DNA of 64,000 nucleotides, taken from the NCBI GenBank assembly GCA_016795065.1, contig JAEUIU010000021.1, forward strand, positions 62,001 through 126,000, written 5' to 3'. Within the stretch, counting starts at the first letter, position 1. Each line of letters starts with the position of its first letter. The notes beneath the pieces are model-generated. The model did not search any database and had not been told where the DNA came from. It saw nothing but the letters and a program-made list of their open reading frames with translations. This DNA is from Phycisphaerae bacterium. GTDB lineage: Bacteria; Planctomycetota; Phycisphaerae; Phycisphaerales; SM1A02. Shown piece by piece: positions 62,448 to 64,000 of this stretch. The position numbers were made by a program, and so were the translations under genes.

Positions 62448-63592
62448 GCCATCCGCCTTCCTGCCTTCGCGTCGTACTCGGCAAGCGCGGCGAGGATCGC
62501 CTGATCAGGCCCGTCAGGGCCGGGCAGCGCGCCGTAGCGCTCGCCCTCCTCGGCTCGGAGCCGTGCGGCAATCTCCTTCGCCTCGGGGTCGATCGAGCGC
62601 GGATAGCGCTCGTCGAAATAGTAGAAGAACCGCGGGAGCGTCCCGACGTCCTCCTTGAGAACGAACACGCGCTTGGTGCGGAGGATTTGCGAGACCTCCG
62701 ACGCCGGATCGAGGAGGTTGCCGAACTTCCGCGCGCCGGTCGGGCATATCTCGGCGCAGGCGGGCATTCGACCCGCGCGAGTGCGATGCAGGCAGAAGTG
62801 ACACTTCTCCATGACGCCGCGCTCGCGCGGACGGTTGGAGAGGTAACTCATCGTCGGGTTGAGCTGTTCCTTCGGGAGGCTCGGCTCAGCGAAATTGAAG
62901 CGCCGCGCCCAGTAGGGACACGCCGCCTCGCAATAGCGGCAGCCGATGCACCAGTCGTAGTCGATCACGGTGATGCCGTCGGGTTCCTGCCAAGTCGCCT
63001 CGACCGGGCACACCTTCACGCACGGCGGGTTCGCACACTGGTGGCACTGAACGGGCATGTAGAAGTGGTTCTCGTCCGGCACCGAGGGGCGGTCATAGTG
63101 GTGGTCGCCGCGCTCGACGTCCATCGTACCGCGCGGCATCTCGATCACCCGAATGTACTGGATCTCAGGCGACCGCGACTGGTTGTTCTCGGCGACGCAG
63201 GCATGCACACACTTGCGGCAGCCGATGCAGCGAGAGAGGTTGAGCGCGTACGCGAACTCAACGCCATCCGCCGGCCGCATGTCGCGAAGCTCCGGCCGCA
63301 CGCCGAAGCGCTCGGCGACCTTGGAGCGGATCCGCTCGAGCGCCTCCTCCATCTCCGCCGGCGACATCTCCTTGTAGTGCTTCTGCAAGAACCCGTCGAT
63401 GTCGGGAACGTCCACCGCAGCGAGTTCGCGAAGCGGGCTGAGCGCGGCGGCAAGCGCAGCCAATCCGCTCAGGGCAGCCGCGCCGGTGCGGAGGAAGCTG
63501 CGTCGGGGAACGGGCGCCATCTGCCCCGAGGGCGAGGCCGATGGGCCATCCCAGATGCGTACGGTCGATCGCTCCGGCGGACGCTCAGCCAT
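62444..63592 (-). CDS. Tat-exported 16-Cys ferredoxin subunit (DsrO/NrfC/PsrB type)
   Basis: A 382-residue protein. Twin-arginine signal PRRSFLRTGAAALSGLAAL at about 30-50. Four [4Fe-4S] binding sets: RCIGCRKCVHACVAEN, QCHQCANPPCVKVCP, WCIGCRYCEAACPYW and KCHFCLHRTRAGRMPACAEI plus CP. It is the electron wire between the cytochrome or molybdenum subunit and the NrfD membrane subunit, on the outer face of the membrane. The start at 63592 overlaps the cytochrome gene by eight bases. The C-terminal 80 residues, rich in Glu and Arg, have no cluster. Confidence 0.9.
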   Translation of the reverse strand: MAERPPERSTVRIWDGPSASPSGQMAPVPRRSFLRTGAAALSGLAALAAALSPLRELAAVDVPDIDGFLQKHYKEMSPAEMEEALERIRSKVAERFGVRPELRDMRPADGVEFAYALNLSRCIGCRKCVHACVAENNQSRSPEIQYIRVIEMPRGTMDVERGDHHYDRPSVPDENHFYMPVQCHQCANPPCVKVCPVEATWQEPDGITVIDYDWCIGCRYCEAACPYWARRFNFAEPSLPKEQLNPTMSYLSNRPRERGVMEKCHFCLHRTRAGRMPACAEICPTGARKFGNLLDPASEVSQILRTKRVFVLKEDVGTLPRFFYYFDERYPRSIDPEAKEIAARLRAEEGERYGALPGPDGPDQAILAALAEYDAKAGRRMA

Positions 63593-64000
63593 GACCGTTC
63601 TCCTGCTCCTTTGGCGCGGCGTGGCGATCCCTGGCGCGGCGAAGCGGGCTCTCCTCCGGAGCGCGCGAACCCTCATGGCCGCGCTGCTCGCCCATCCTCA
63701 ATGTGTTCGGAGGCGGGAGTGGCTCGAAAGGGGGGTATTTCGGAGAGTGCGGATCGTGGCACTCGACGCATTGGAGCCTTCGCTGCTCAGCGCTTCCGGT
63801 TCTCCACGAGCCGAGGGTCTTTCCGTGGACCCCCGCCTGCCAATCGCGGAAGAGCGTGCCATGGCACTGAGCGCAGAGGTTCGGCGAATCGACGAAGGGA
63901 ACCGTCGAACCGTCGCGGAGCGTCAACCGCTCGCGGTCGACCGTGTCGTGGCAGTTCACGCAGCGGTCGTTCATGCCGTGCCGCAACTCGATGCGATGAA
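63585..64000 (-). CDS. Multihaem cytochrome c, C-terminal part (5' end outside the window)
   Basis: The frame is open to the last base of the window, giving 138 residues of a longer protein. Three haem sites are present: CVNCH, CAQCH and CVECH, the last followed by DPHSPKYPPFEPLPPP. The tail is charged and low in complexity (RGHEGSRAPEESPLRR). A signal peptide and further haems are expected upstream. It is first of the visible cytochrome-ferredoxin-NrfD-unknown-moaA operon and probably the periplasmic electron carrier of the complex. Confidence 0.82.
   Translation of the reverse strand, partial: HRIELRHGMNDRCVNCHDTVDRERLTLRDGSTVPFVDSPNLCAQCHGTLFRDWQAGVHGKTLGSWRTGSAEQRRLQCVECHDPHSPKYPPFEPLPPPNTLRMGEQRGHEGSRAPEESPLRRARDRHAAPKEQENGHG

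Overview
The window comes from a high-GC bacterium that most probably belongs to the Planctomycetota, near the Phycisphaerales. The evidence is six secreted proteins ending in paired dockerin-like D-x-N-x-D-G-x-V-x-x-x-D-L...LLGAWG repeats, an H-X9-DG-type prepilin, a membrane protein with an N-terminal zinc ribbon, a Sig-70_X6-like sigma factor joined to a TPR serine/threonine kinase, and a VPIPTP...RRR C-terminal sorting tail. No species can be named from the sequence alone.

Layout. 1-6.8 kb: the end of an unknown helical protein, a GNAT acetyltransferase, a secreted beta-rich dockerin protein and a chemoreceptor. 6.8-15.8 kb (minus strand): a tightly overlapping eight-gene operon with a complete pyruvate:ferredoxin oxidoreductase (porC-A-B), a complete 2-oxoglutarate:ferredoxin oxidoreductase (korA-B-C), and between them two GltD-like iron-sulfur flavoproteins. 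16-21 kb: tryptophanase, an M1-type metallopeptidase and a beta-helix protein. 21-26 kb: a large secreted metzincin, a broken LysR-type regulator and a catalase. 26-36 kb: methyltransferases, RmuC, an amino-acid permease, tRNA-Arg, a YWTD beta-propeller, and a kinase/sigma pair. 37-46 kb (minus strand): a second metabolic operon with an ATP-citrate-lyase-like pair, a degenerate HD protein, a fused aconitase/homoaconitase-type hydratase, a beta-decarboxylating dehydrogenase and an MmgE/PrpD protein, probably driven by a good sigma70-type promoter at 45.95 kb. 46-49 kb: two sulfotransferases, a dockerin-like remnant and a PEP-CTERM-like protein. 49.4-52.5 kb: a small surface operon (His-rich protein, prepilin, two related secreted dockerin proteins) with a palindrome inside its promoter. 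52.6-59.4 kb: HD-GYP protein, RlmK, a pentahaem cytochrome with a dockerin-like tail, and a NIT-domain chemoreceptor. 59.7-64 kb: moaA, a small unknown protein and a multihaem cytochrome / 16-Cys ferredoxin / NrfD membrane complex that runs off the window.

How the genes may work together. The two operons hold the enzymes that distinguish a reductive TCA cycle from the oxidative one: 2-oxoglutarate and pyruvate synthases linked to ferredoxin, and an ATP-dependent citrate-cleaving pair, plus aconitase- and isocitrate-dehydrogenase-like enzymes. The flavoproteins could exchange electrons between NAD(P)H and ferredoxin. The same genes could instead serve fermentative amino-acid use (peptidase, permease, tryptophanase feeding pyruvate) and breakdown of a citrate analogue, because the hydratase looks more like homoaconitase than aconitase. 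The tricarboxylate operon is the best candidate for an undescribed system. Two other points deserve attention: a dispersed 11-base motif CTAAC-NN-TTCG (12 exact copies found by eye) and the prepilin/His-rich/dockerin surface operon.
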